The notes under the pieces are model-generated. The model was not told where the DNA came from and did not search any database. It was given only the letters and a program-made list of their open reading frames with translations. The position numbers were made by a program, and so were the translations under genes. Positions 49,614-57,454 of a DNA stretch of 64,000 bases are shown in pieces. This stretch comes from Bdellovibrionales bacterium. Its GTDB lineage: Bacteria; Bdellovibrionota; UBA1018. The stretch lies in NCBI GenBank assembly GCA_016786465.1, contig JAEUWC010000026.1:148866-212865 (forward strand). The letters are read 5' to 3'. Numbering within the stretch: the stretch's first letter is position 1; each line of letters opens with the position of its first letter.

Positions 49614-50645
49614 TTATTTCTGCCATGAAGCCCATTCTTTTAGAAATCCTCTTGAAAGCTCATCAAGCTCTTGAGCGAGCTTTCCATAGTTAACTTGCAT
49701 GGGCTGAATGGAATCAAGCGAGCGCACATGAATCGGCGCCTTTACACCGGCGCGTACGGGCATTTGCGCGGCCTCACTCTCAGCAAGCATGGTTTCGATT
49801 TCGGCACTCAGCAGATAGTCGATGAATGCTTTTCCTGTTTTTGGGTTGGGGCCGTTCTTAATCAACACGGCTGCATTGGGAACAATCAGCGTTCCCATGC
49901 TACCGCGATCGGGATAAATGATTTCAACAGGTTTTTTTTCACGAATCGCTTGTTGCGCATCATCTGTGTCCGTGACGCCGAAAGCACAATCCCCGCCAGA
50001 AACACGTCTTCTTACTTCGCCGTTAGAGGAAACCATCTTTACGCCATTTTCTGTCATTGAATTGAAAAACTGACGTGCCTTCTCTGCGCCAAGAACCTGA
50101 AAAAGTGCTGCCGCATGCATCGAAGTTGTTCCAAATAGAGGGTTTGCAATACAGCCTTTCCCTTTGTATTTCTGGTTTACCAAATCCATCACTGATGTAG
50201 GTGCTTCCCCTTTTGGAAAGGCGGTCTTGTTCACCAAAAGAACTCTGGCTCTTGCCGAGAAACCCGTCCAGTAACCTTCAGGGTCGCTATAGAGCTGAGG
50301 TAGTCCCTTAGTAGCTGATGGGTGATAGGGAGCGGATACACCTTTTTGTTTTAGAATTGCCGCTCTCACAGGATCGCCACTCCAAAAAACATCCGCTTGG
50401 GGACGAATCTTTTCGGTCATTAAGCGATTCAACAGCCCTGTGCTTTTTGTCTCCTCAGTATCGGGCACAAGCTTCACCTGAATGCCTGTTTTCTCCTGAA
50501 ATTTTGAAACAACGGGTCTTGCGAAGACATCATCTACTGAGGTGTAGACAATGACTTGGGTGTCCTTAGTGGGGGCAGCTAGCGTCGAGTTTTGAGGCTG
50601 AATCATGTAGACCGCGAACAGTAAGATGAGTATGCGTGTTTTCAT
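49614..50645 (-). CDS. Ferric-type periplasmic binding protein
   Basis: A 343-residue type-2 binding protein: signal peptide, then VIVYTSVDDVFARPVVSKFQ, a start typical of FbpA-type iron-binding proteins, ADVFWSGDPVRAAILKQKG, and the later region VIYPDRGSMGTLIVPNAAV. In ferric members the metal is held by Tyr pairs; here YPD is present but the full tyrosine set cannot be assigned. ATG 50645 has AAAGGA six bases upstream; ATG 50648 is an alternative. Transport cargo may be oxyanion or metal. Confidence 0.85.
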   Translation of the reverse strand: MKTRILILLFAVYMIQPQNSTLAAPTKDTQVIVYTSVDDVFARPVVSKFQEKTGIQVKLVPDTEETKSTGLLNRLMTEKIRPQADVFWSGDPVRAAILKQKGVSAPYHPSATKGLPQLYSDPEGYWTGFSARARVLLVNKTAFPKGEAPTSVMDLVNQKYKGKGCIANPLFGTTSMHAAALFQVLGAEKARQFFNSMTENGVKMVSSNGEVRRRVSGGDCAFGVTDTDDAQQAIREKKPVEIIYPDRGSMGTLIVPNAAVLIKNGPNPKTGKAFIDYLLSAEIETMLAESEAAQMPVRAGVKAPIHVRSLDSIQPMQVNYGKLAQELDELSRGFLKEWASWQK

Positions 50646-50659
50646 CATTCTTCCTTTCA

Positions 50660-51112
50660 TCATTTTTGTGGTTTCCAGTCGTGGGTTTCGTGTTCAAGTG
50701 ATTCGCACCACGTGTAGAGCGCATCATAAATGACGATGCCGTGCTTGAGCATTTCGTGGTCATCTTGGAGGTTTTTAGAAAGTCCTAGAGTGACCGCAAG
50801 AAGCCCCGCTGCTTGCGGTGCTAGATCAAGCCTCGCAGTATCTGCTCCGCGAACAATCACCGCGAGTTTATGAAGAGCGGGATCGTTTAACTTATATTTT
50901 TTGAGAAATGCATCAAAAGAGCAGAGCTCGCCCTCGTGCGTGAGCTCTACGTCCGGGACATCGTAAGGAGTAGCATCCGTTTCGGATGCTACTGAAAGTA
51001 CGCGTTCTTTAGGGACGTAGAGAAACTCAGCGTCTCTGTCGATAAAGCGTGAGATGAGCCACGGGCAAGCGATGCGGTCAATTTTTGGGCGTTCTCGAGT
51101 AATCCATTTCAT
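50660..51112 (-). CDS. ChrB C-terminal-domain chromate resistance protein
   Basis: A 150-residue soluble protein identical in layout to the C-terminal half of ChrB: WITRERPKIDRIACPWLI, RFIDRDAEFLYV, ELTHEGELCSFD and the helix LHKLAVIVRGAD. The N-terminal DNA-binding half of ChrB is absent, so it is a stand-alone domain. It is a paralogue of the C-terminal half of the ChrB at 55043-56035. In chromate loci such proteins are linked to resistance but the mechanism is not settled. Confidence 0.85.
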   Translation of the reverse strand: MKWITRERPKIDRIACPWLISRFIDRDAEFLYVPKERVLSVASETDATPYDVPDVELTHEGELCSFDAFLKKYKLNDPALHKLAVIVRGADTARLDLAPQAAGLLAVTLGLSKNLQDDHEMLKHGIVIYDALYTWCESLEHETHDWKPQK

Positions 51113-51131
51113 GGTTAATTCTCCTTGGTGT

Positions 51132-52160
51132 TTATTTCACTCTGACAAATCCTACGGCCAGTCTTTTAGGCGCGTTTACGACGGGAAATCTCTTTAGCTC
51201 GGAGCGCTTTTTCACATCGATAAGACTTACGTCATTTGAGGCAGTATTGCTGACGAGCGCAGTTTTTCCGTCGGGTGTGAATTCGATCCAGTTTGGGTTG
51301 CCTCTGGAGGCAAAAGTCGTAATTGGTTTTAATGTTCTGGAATTAATGACAGTAATTTGATTGGTGGTCTGGTTGGTAAGCCAAAGCTCCGATCCGTCAG
51401 GAGTGATTCCCACTCCGTGTGCAACCATACCTGCCTTTGGGAACTTTTCAGATTCCTTGAGGGTTAGGCGGTTTACGACTTCGTTCTTATTCAGATCAAT
51501 CGCAAGAACACCGTTCATCCAGCGAATCGTCTGAAACAAAGTCTTGCCGTCAGGAGTAATGACGGGAACTCTAGGCCACGCCCAAATGGGAATCTCACTG
51601 ATGACTTGATTCGTAGTGGAGTCTAAAACGACGATCTTGTTGTCGCCTTCGCTTGTCACGTAGACCCGCTCTAAATCCGGTGCCTGAACAATAATATGCG
51701 GATTCCTGCCAACAGGAACCTTTGAGATTGTCTTTCGCGTCTTTATATCCACGATCGCTACGGCGTGGTCGGCGTTTAGCGGAACGTAAAGAGTGGAATT
51801 ATCCTGAGATACTGCAAGCTGGTGTGGCCTGCCTCCTACCACGAGAGTCTCGATCACCTGATTTGTCGTTGGATCAATGAAAGAAACAGTTCCGTCCCCT
51901 TCATTAGAAACAAAGACCTGCGATCCATCAGACGCAATCGCTATACCGTGAGGCATTTTACCCGTTCGGATTTTTGCTACATCCTTCTTTTCGATAAGAT
52001 CAATGACCGAAATCTCATCTCCTCCAAAGTTGGTGACGAAGGCACGAAGTCTTTGATCCGAGTTCTGAGCAGCTTCGACGAAGCTGGTCTGTGCTCCGAA
52101 TAAGAAAAATATCAGTAGAAGACATCGTGTTGCATTTCGCCTGCTAAAGATTATGGCCAT
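51132..52160 (-). CDS. Exported YVTN-type beta-propeller protein
   Basis: A 342-residue protein with a signal peptide ending near SFVEAAQ, then seven repeats of a YVTN/NHL-like pattern (for example GIAIASDGSQVFVSNEGDGT, VYVTSEGDNKIVVLD and WLTNQTTNQITVINS). Such propellers bind partner proteins or ligands in the periplasm. It follows the ChrA gene by 3 bases, so it belongs to the chromate operon. Precise role unknown. Confidence 0.82.
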   Translation of the reverse strand: MAIIFSRRNATRCLLLIFFLFGAQTSFVEAAQNSDQRLRAFVTNFGGDEISVIDLIEKKDVAKIRTGKMPHGIAIASDGSQVFVSNEGDGTVSFIDPTTNQVIETLVVGGRPHQLAVSQDNSTLYVPLNADHAVAIVDIKTRKTISKVPVGRNPHIIVQAPDLERVYVTSEGDNKIVVLDSTTNQVISEIPIWAWPRVPVITPDGKTLFQTIRWMNGVLAIDLNKNEVVNRLTLKESEKFPKAGMVAHGVGITPDGSELWLTNQTTNQITVINSRTLKPITTFASRGNPNWIEFTPDGKTALVSNTASNDVSLIDVKKRSELKRFPVVNAPKRLAVGFVRVK

Positions 52161-52163
52161 CTT

Positions 52164-53342
52164 TCATACTCCTTTCAGTAAGAACCCAACACCGCCAGCG
52201 GCGAGAATCAGTAGGGGCTCTGGAATTTTTGTTTTTAAAACGAGTAACAAGGTAACAAACGCAATAACCGCTGTTGGAGCGTCGATGATGGCGCGCTTAC
52301 CAAGCACCCACGTGGCACCCGCAATGGTTCCGATCGCTGCCGCGGTGACTCCTTCGACGAAAATCTTGACTGAAGGGTATCTTGCGATCCTGCTGTAATA
52401 CGGAGCGGGGATAACTGTGAGAAGATAACAAGGTAGAAACGTACCAAGCGCAGCAGTAGTGGCACCGGCAAGCCCTGCGACCAGATAACCTATGAACGCC
52501 ACTGTAATCACAACTGGCCCTGGCGTGATCATCGCTACGGCCACAGCATCGATAAATTGCTTTTCATTGAGCCACTGATATTGCTGAACAACTCCACTGT
52601 GTAGAAATGGGACAATCGCTAGACCGCTTCCGAAGACAAAGGCTCCCGCCTTCGTAAAGTAGACTCCGATATTCCATAGCGTACCGGTAGTAGATGCCAC
52701 ACCTGTAGCGCCTGAAAAAGTCCAAGCAGGAAAAAGCAAAAAGAAAGCTGCATTTCCCGCGCGCCACTTGAACGCCCCCTTGAGGATCAAGACAAAAATA
52801 CCTGCTGCAAGAAATAGCCACAACACTTCGGTTTCAAGCCATGCGGTCACAAGAGCGCTCATCGCCCAAACGCTAAAAAGCACGTAGTCTTTTCCCACTG
52901 TCCTTCGAACGAGTTTATACGCGCTATTGACGATAATTCCGATGACAGCTGCTCCGATGCTGTAAAAAAGACTTTGGAGCCACTGGAGCCTGCCAAATTT
53001 GATGTAGGCTACGGCCAAGGCCACGCACATGAGAAACGAGGGAAGTACAAAAGCGATTCCAACTAGTGTTGCACCGAGGACGCGGTATCTGACCCAGCCC
53101 AAATAGATCGCAAGCTGAGCCGCAAGCGGACCAGGAGCAAGTTGCGCTAGCGCAAATCCTTCAACGTACTCCTCTTGCGAGATCCAACCCCGTTTCATCA
53201 CAAGATCGCGCTGCATGTAATTAGAGAGTGCGACTGGACCACCAAAGCCTGTCGCTCCAAGCTTTAGAAAGTAGAGTGTTAGCTCCAAAAGATTAGGCCT
53301 TAGCTGACTCTCTGAGTTGACTTGTTCTATTTCGCTATCCAA
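52164..53342 (-). CDS. chrA: ChrA chromate transporter
   Basis: A 392-residue inner-membrane protein of the CHR family, long form with two homologous halves. Seen: LTLYFLKLGATGFGGPVAL, DLVMKRGWISQEEYVEG and FALAQLAPGPLAAQLAIYLG in the first half, and the corresponding MITPGPVVITVAFIGYLVA in the second. Long CHR proteins export chromate with proton-motive force. It sits in the middle of an eight-gene operon with ChrB-like, ABC and exported proteins. Confidence 0.92.
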   Translation of the reverse strand: MDSEIEQVNSESQLRPNLLELTLYFLKLGATGFGGPVALSNYMQRDLVMKRGWISQEEYVEGFALAQLAPGPLAAQLAIYLGWVRYRVLGATLVGIAFVLPSFLMCVALAVAYIKFGRLQWLQSLFYSIGAAVIGIIVNSAYKLVRRTVGKDYVLFSVWAMSALVTAWLETEVLWLFLAAGIFVLILKGAFKWRAGNAAFFLLFPAWTFSGATGVASTTGTLWNIGVYFTKAGAFVFGSGLAIVPFLHSGVVQQYQWLNEKQFIDAVAVAMITPGPVVITVAFIGYLVAGLAGATTAALGTFLPCYLLTVIPAPYYSRIARYPSVKIFVEGVTAAAIGTIAGATWVLGKRAIIDAPTAVIAFVTLLLVLKTKIPEPLLILAAGGVGFLLKGV

Positions 53343-53357
53343 CAGGAATTCCCTTTT

Positions 53358-54017
53358 CTACTTGATGACTCCGGCTTTGATTTCTCCATGAGAAAAATTA
53401 TCGAACGCCGTAACACTATCTGCCTTTGTCCAAAGTCCCACTCGACCAGGGGTCGAGATATGATCATCTTCAATCTCAATGGCCTTTTTGCCATCAAGCA
53501 AGACGACAGTTTTTTGTCCTTGAAATTCCACGCGCAGAGCGTGCCAGGTGCCCACCTTGACATTTCCACCAAAGTCATCCGCATTAACGTACTTGATGGT
53601 CTTTCTCTTTCCGTCCTCTGTATAATAGATGGAAACGTTGTTCTCGAGCGCGTTGGCGCGAGCAACGTAGTAATTGTGTCCATCCTTAAATCGCCAGACA
53701 AGCCCCCCAGCTTGATCTTCCTCGCCGGAAATCGGCTTAAACGTCACTTCAACAAATCCATCTTTAAGTGACGTTCCTTCCTTTACTGCCCAAGGGTAAT
53801 CACCGGTTGCAGACTGTTTAAGTACCTGGGCCTTACTAGGAGCAGATTCGTCTTTCTCGATCGTCCACTTAAATTCGCCTTTTCCTGTATTTCCGGTTGT
53901 CCACCCTTTGGGTACTGAGCCTAGCTTTTCCTTATCAAACGTGGTCCTGGTGGTGGCACCTAGAGCCGTCGTGTCTGCTAAAAAAACGGCTAGGAATATC
54001 ATCTGCTTTTTCATCAT
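53358..54017 (-). CDS. Exported LamG/DUF1080-like protein
   Basis: A 219-residue exported protein: signal peptide ending at ALGAT, then a concanavalin-like beta-sandwich pattern as in DUF1080 proteins (VPKGWTTGNTGKGEFKW, GGLVWRFKDGHNYYVARAN, VGTWHALRVEFQG, GRVGLWTKADSVTAFDNF). Such domains often bind sugars. GGGAG lies six bases before ATG 54017. Why it is in a chromate operon is not clear. Confidence 0.75.
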   Translation of the reverse strand: MMKKQMIFLAVFLADTTALGATTRTTFDKEKLGSVPKGWTTGNTGKGEFKWTIEKDESAPSKAQVLKQSATGDYPWAVKEGTSLKDGFVEVTFKPISGEEDQAGGLVWRFKDGHNYYVARANALENNVSIYYTEDGKRKTIKYVNADDFGGNVKVGTWHALRVEFQGQKTVVLLDGKKAIEIEDDHISTPGRVGLWTKADSVTAFDNFSHGEIKAGVIK

Positions 54018-54027
54018 TACGTTCTCC

Positions 54028-54945
54028 CTATTCTTCTTTCGAATTTTCTTGTGCGATAAGAGCTGCCTTTACTGCGCGGGCAAGTTCGATGGCTTTGCCC
54101 CGCCCCCAGTAGTGCAAAAATAAAATCCTTGGGCTCTCACCTGTCATGTGGTGATGAATGGCTACGATGTTAACGCCAGAGCTGCGAAGTGATTTTAGTA
54201 CCGGCTGAAGTTCATGCTCTCGGACCGCAAAATCGCCATCCACGATAGAGTTTTCGTCGCTTCCAGCAAAGGCGGCCCAGGTGTTTACGCCCATTTCCTT
54301 TCCAACGGCACAGCCGCAATCCATCTTGGCTTTTTTGCCAATAATGATTTTGTACATGCCGTCTTGGGCTTGCCCAGAACTTCCAATTACATCTTCGATT
54401 GGTTTAGGTGTTACGGAGTTTTTCGAGGGGAGGCCTTGCGCTAGGAAAGATTTTGTTGGAACGGGATTCTTGCCTCGAACCTCTTTCACCTTTTCAAGCG
54501 CCTTACGGACTCCTGAGGCCAGTGTTTCAAGCTTTCCTTCGCCAGCGATGTGCATAAAATAAACTTTTGGCTCATCATAGAAAAAATGATTGTGCAGAGC
54601 CGTGACTTCAAGTCCGTTATTTAGGACTGCACTCATGACGGAATTCACTTCGTCTTGAAAGAGCACAAGATCACCCATGACCATCAGATCTTGCTTACGC
54701 CCCGGCGTGAAAGCAGCCCAGCTCGTCAGTCCCATAAAGGGAGGCATCGTCCATTGATCTACTGCTACTTTTACGTCAGCTCTCGGTTGACTTACTTTGA
54801 AGACGTTTTCTTTTTCGTTTAACTTCCCACTGAGGCCGGTTAACTTTTCGATTGCATCAGGCAGAAGTTTTGCATCCGATCCTTGTACTTGCGATGAACT
54901 TACGGCGATCAATGCGCCCACTAAAAGTTTCGTTCGCAGCCTCAT
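54028..54945 (-). CDS. DUF1259 (LppY/LpqO-type) exported protein
   Basis: A 305-residue protein with a signal peptide and two DUF1259 repeats: LTSWAAFTPGRKQDLMVMGD with LHNHFFYDEPKVYFMH in the first half, and VNTWAAFAGSDENSIVDGD with IHHHMTGESPRILFLH in the second. The conserved histidines in each half could bind a metal. AAGGAG precedes the ATG. First gene of the chromate operon, transcribed away from ChrB. Confidence 0.82.
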   Translation of the reverse strand: MRLRTKLLVGALIAVSSSQVQGSDAKLLPDAIEKLTGLSGKLNEKENVFKVSQPRADVKVAVDQWTMPPFMGLTSWAAFTPGRKQDLMVMGDLVLFQDEVNSVMSAVLNNGLEVTALHNHFFYDEPKVYFMHIAGEGKLETLASGVRKALEKVKEVRGKNPVPTKSFLAQGLPSKNSVTPKPIEDVIGSSGQAQDGMYKIIIGKKAKMDCGCAVGKEMGVNTWAAFAGSDENSIVDGDFAVREHELQPVLKSLRSSGVNIVAIHHHMTGESPRILFLHYWGRGKAIELARAVKAALIAQENSKEE

Positions 54946-54974
54946 TTTAAAACTCCTTCTTGGTAAACTCTCAA

Positions 54975-55032
54975 TTCATACACATATAGTTCAACTGTTG
55001 CAAATAAGTTCCCATAACGTTACAGCTGTAAC
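54975..55032. promoter_or_regulatory. Divergent chr promoters with 14-bp palindrome
   Basis: For the minus-strand operon: -35 TTGCAA (55003-54998), 17 bases, -10 TATGAA (54980-54975). For ChrB: -35 TTCAAC (54990-54995), 17 bases, -10 CATAAC (55013-55018). The perfect palindrome GTTACAGCTGTAAC (55019-55032) covers the predicted start of ChrB transcription and lies upstream of the operon promoter. A likely site for ChrB or another chromate sensor. Confidence 0.6.
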
Positions 55033-55042
55033 AAGAGGTAAA

Positions 55043-56035
55043 ATGAAATCTCGACGTGATCGAACTGTGAAATCACAAACCTGGCTTTTTCTAATCCATC
55101 AAATTCCGCCCAAGCCCGACTCCTTTCGGGTTAAGGTATGGCGCGCAATTCAAAAAGCGGGTGCTCTTTCAATTAAAAACTCAGTCTACGCGTTACCCGA
55201 GAATGACCGCTCCCATAAAGTGATGACATCTTTAGCTGCTCAGATACGCGAGGGTGGTGGCGAAGCCATGATTACAAGCGGCGTTATTATCGAAGGGTTT
55301 GATTCGGAGCATGCTATTCGCAGGTACAATCAGGCAATCGATACAGAGTATCGCGCATGGATAAAAGAAATGAAAAAAATCGAAGACAAGCTCACCCAAA
55401 AGAGGGCTTTAAAAAATGAGACTTCGATGGAGCTTGTGCATGAGTTAGGTCGTATTGAAAGTAGCCTTCAGGCGCTGGGCCTTCGTAATCACTTCGACTC
55501 TGAAGGCGAAACCATCGCAGTATCTCTACTGAGTGAGATCAAGGCGAAACTAAAAGCTCTTTCGCCTGCACCTATTAAGAACTCTGAGCATCACAATTCA
55601 AAAGAACTTCGTCAGAAGGATTTTTTGGCAAAAACATGGGTAACCCGTCAAGGAGCCAAAGTAGATCGCCTTGCTTCTGCATGGCTCATTCATCGTGAAA
55701 TTGACCCAAAAGCAAATTTTAAATTTATAAATATGGATCACTATCGTCATAAGAGTGGCGAGTTGCGCTTTGATGTGTTCGGCGGAGAGTTTACCCACGA
55801 AGGAGATCTTTGTACTTTTGAGGTTCTTTTGAAGAGGTTTGGAATAAAAGATTCGAGGTTGAAAAAAATATCTGAAATTATTCACGATCTCGATATCGAG
55901 GATCAGAAGTATCAGCATCCTGAAGCCGAAGGCATCAAGAAGCTCCTCCAAGGAATTATCAAAATTGAGAAAGAGGATCACGTCCGTGTGGAGCGAGCCT
56001 CTATTTTATTTGAGCAGTTCTACGGAGCGCTATGA
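55043..56035 (+). CDS. chrB: ChrB-type chromate resistance regulator
   Basis: A 330-residue full-length ChrB: an N-terminal part (WLFLIHQIPPKPDSFRVKVW and NSVYALPENDR) characteristic of the family and thought to bind DNA, a helical linker, and the C-terminal domain (TWVTRQGAKVDRLASAWLI, EFTHEGDLCTFE) also found as a stand-alone gene at 50660. AAGAGG lies just upstream of ATG 55043; the frame extends to 54797 inside the promoter and divergent gene and that start is rejected. Likely senses chromate and controls the divergent operon. Confidence 0.85.
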   Translation: MKSRRDRTVKSQTWLFLIHQIPPKPDSFRVKVWRAIQKAGALSIKNSVYALPENDRSHKVMTSLAAQIREGGGEAMITSGVIIEGFDSEHAIRRYNQAIDTEYRAWIKEMKKIEDKLTQKRALKNETSMELVHELGRIESSLQALGLRNHFDSEGETIAVSLLSEIKAKLKALSPAPIKNSEHHNSKELRQKDFLAKTWVTRQGAKVDRLASAWLIHREIDPKANFKFINMDHYRHKSGELRFDVFGGEFTHEGDLCTFEVLLKRFGIKDSRLKKISEIIHDLDIEDQKYQHPEAEGIKKLLQGIIKIEKEDHVRVERASILFEQFYGAL

Positions 56036-56159
56036 AGATTCGGGGATTCCACTTCAAAATTTCAGGAGCACTCTTGTGGCAGCTTCCTAGGCTTGAAGCT
56101 ACTCAACCTCTTAGTCGACCTTAATGGTTAGAGCTCTCGGTGCCTACAGAAACTAACTT

Positions 56160-56306
56160 TGAGACTCCTCTGAGACTCGCGTGAGACTGAGTCTCATGTT
56201 TGAGACTCGATTTAGCAACTGCGTCGTCATAGTTTCAATCACTTAGCTAAAAAATCAATCTGGCACGCCATTGCTACATACCTCCAGCAGAGACACTGAA
56301 GTCTCA
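56160..56306. repeat. TGAGACT box cluster upstream of the conjugation operon
   Basis: TGAGACT occurs at 56160-56166, 56171-56177, 56182-56188 and 56201-56207, the first three exactly 11 bases apart; AGTCTCA in reverse at 56190-56196 and 56300-56306. GAGACT-G-AGTCTC (56183-56195) is a perfect palindrome. Phasing and palindromy indicate a regulator-binding array. The remainder of 56036-56326 holds a short AGCTTC/GAAGCT hairpin at about 56090-56109 and no gene. Confidence 0.65.
56261..56274 (+). promoter_or_regulatory. Sigma-54-like element with short spacing
   Basis: TGGCAC-GCCA-TTGC resembles the sigma-54 consensus TGGCAC-N5-TTGC but has four instead of five bases between the halves, which normally weakens or abolishes recognition. 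It lies 66 bases before the first gene of the conjugation operon and 55-100 bases after the TGAGACT boxes, the usual place for a sigma-54 promoter below its enhancer. Confidence 0.25.
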
Positions 56307-56326
56307 TAACCCTGGAGGAAATAAAC

Positions 56327-56536
56327 ATGATTGGTTACGGCCAGTGTCCGCGCTGTGGAACATGGACTTACGAACATTTAGAATCCCACTCTCATTGCTG
56401 GGAATGCAGCTTCGTCCCCGAAGATCTGCGGAACAAACCAAGAAGCGAATTTGAACGAGAACGTAGACTAGAACGCAGCCGCCTTAAAGAGGAACTGATG
56501 TTTCGTAGCCTCGTGTTTGTGCGAGGGCTGATGTGA
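56327..56536 (+). CDS. Small zinc-ribbon protein
   Basis: A 69-residue protein with CPRCGTW and CWECSF, a four-cysteine zinc ribbon, followed by a charged helix rich in Glu/Arg. GGAGG lies nine bases before the ATG. First gene downstream of the TGAGACT boxes. Possibly a small DNA- or RNA-binding regulator of the conjugation operon; no family name can be given. Confidence 0.68.
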   Translation: MIGYGQCPRCGTWTYEHLESHSHCWECSFVPEDLRNKPRSEFERERRLERSRLKEELMFRSLVFVRGLM

Positions 56537-56641
56537 TGATCGACTGTTACGATTTTTATCTTTTAACATCCGGACTCAGTTCATTTCCAATGCACCTGAT
56601 TCCCCAGTGGATTCCAATGATCGATTACCAAAGGAGTGTCT

Positions 56642-56869
56642 ATGAGTATTAAATATTTTGATGTCGTTGTGGCCAAAGATTACGAAATTGAAGTCGAAGG
56701 CAAAATCGAACGCAAAACAGCATGGAATAAAGTCGGCCGCGCTTGGGAGACAAAAAGCCAAGGCGCATACAATTTCGAGTTGTTTCATATTCCGGGGATT
56801 CGCTATTTGCTCTTCAGTAAAGATCGAGCAGAGCAGACAGTACCACGCTTCGATGAAGTTCCGTTTTAA
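56642..56869 (+). CDS. Small conserved protein of the conjugation operon
   Basis: A 75-residue soluble protein: SIKYFDVVVAKDYEIEVEG, KTAWNKVGRAWETKS and NFELFHIPG. Similar small proteins are common on plasmids, apparently single-domain beta proteins of unknown function. AAAGGAG lies five bases before ATG 56642. It precedes the pilin-like gene by 26 bases. Confidence 0.65.
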   Translation: MSIKYFDVVVAKDYEIEVEGKIERKTAWNKVGRAWETKSQGAYNFELFHIPGIRYLLFSKDRAEQTVPRFDEVPF

Positions 56870-56894
56870 CCAACAAATAATTTAAGGAGCATAC

Positions 56895-57164
56895 ATGAAA
56901 AAACATACTTTTCTTTCGTTTACATTACTTGTCATGACCCCTCTGGCGCATGCGTCGGTTGAGTCGTCACTCTTGGGACTAAAATCTGCATTGCTTGGGT
57001 CGGTACTACCGATTTTTGCTGTGATTGCACTTGGTTTTGCTGCATTTAGTTTTTTTACAGGTAATCCAAACGCCAAACAGCATTTGATTTATGCGGTTAG
57101 CGGAGCTGTTATTTTATTTGGTGCCCAGAGCATCGTAGATCTGATTGAGCGGGTAGTACGATGA
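56895..57164 (+). CDS. VirB2/TrbC-like pilin subunit
   Basis: An 89-residue protein with a signal peptide (MKKHTFLSFTLLVMTPLAHA) and two hydrophobic helices in the mature part (about 33-54 and 66-86), the organisation of VirB2/TrbC pilins. AAGGAG lies five bases before the ATG. It overlaps the VirB3-like gene by 4 bases (ATGA) and so begins the coupled part of the type IV secretion operon. Confidence 0.78.
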   Translation: MKKHTFLSFTLLVMTPLAHASVESSLLGLKSALLGSVLPIFAVIALGFAAFSFFTGNPNAKQHLIYAVSGAVILFGAQSIVDLIERVVR

Positions 57165-57454
57165 AAAACTGCCCAACAGCAAATATGAACAAATCCAAAA
57201 TGTGGGGATTTGAGGTGAGTCAGATTGTTACTGCGTTTTTTGTTTTAGCAGGGACAAACGTGCTCCTCAACATCATGGGTGGTCCGCTGATCTTTTCGTG
57301 GGTTTTTGGGATCACTACTCTTGTAGTACTTCGTGTCATCTCTCAAGGGCAAAAGAATGGACATCTTGAATTACTCGGACGATTTGTAAGTCAGCCGCAC
57401 ATTTTTTTGGGGCACTTCGATCGTTACTCCAAAACTATGGTGGATCGAAAATGA
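57161..57454 (+). CDS. VirB3/TrbD-like inner-membrane protein
   Basis: A 97-residue protein with two membrane helices (VTAFFVLAGTNVLLNIM and WVFGITTLVVLRVI) and short cytoplasmic ends, the VirB3/TrbD layout. The gene is between pilin and VirB4 genes and overlaps both by 4 bases. In other systems VirB3 works together with the VirB4 ATPase. Confidence 0.75.
   Translation: MKNCPTANMNKSKMWGFEVSQIVTAFFVLAGTNVLLNIMGGPLIFSWVFGITTLVVLRVISQGQKNGHLELLGRFVSQPHIFLGHFDRYSKTMVDRK

Noticed and set aside
54797..55042. N-terminal extension of ChrB to 54797
   Set aside because: The extra residues would run through the divergent promoter and overlap the DUF1259 gene; ATG 55043 has a ribosome-binding site and matches the family start.
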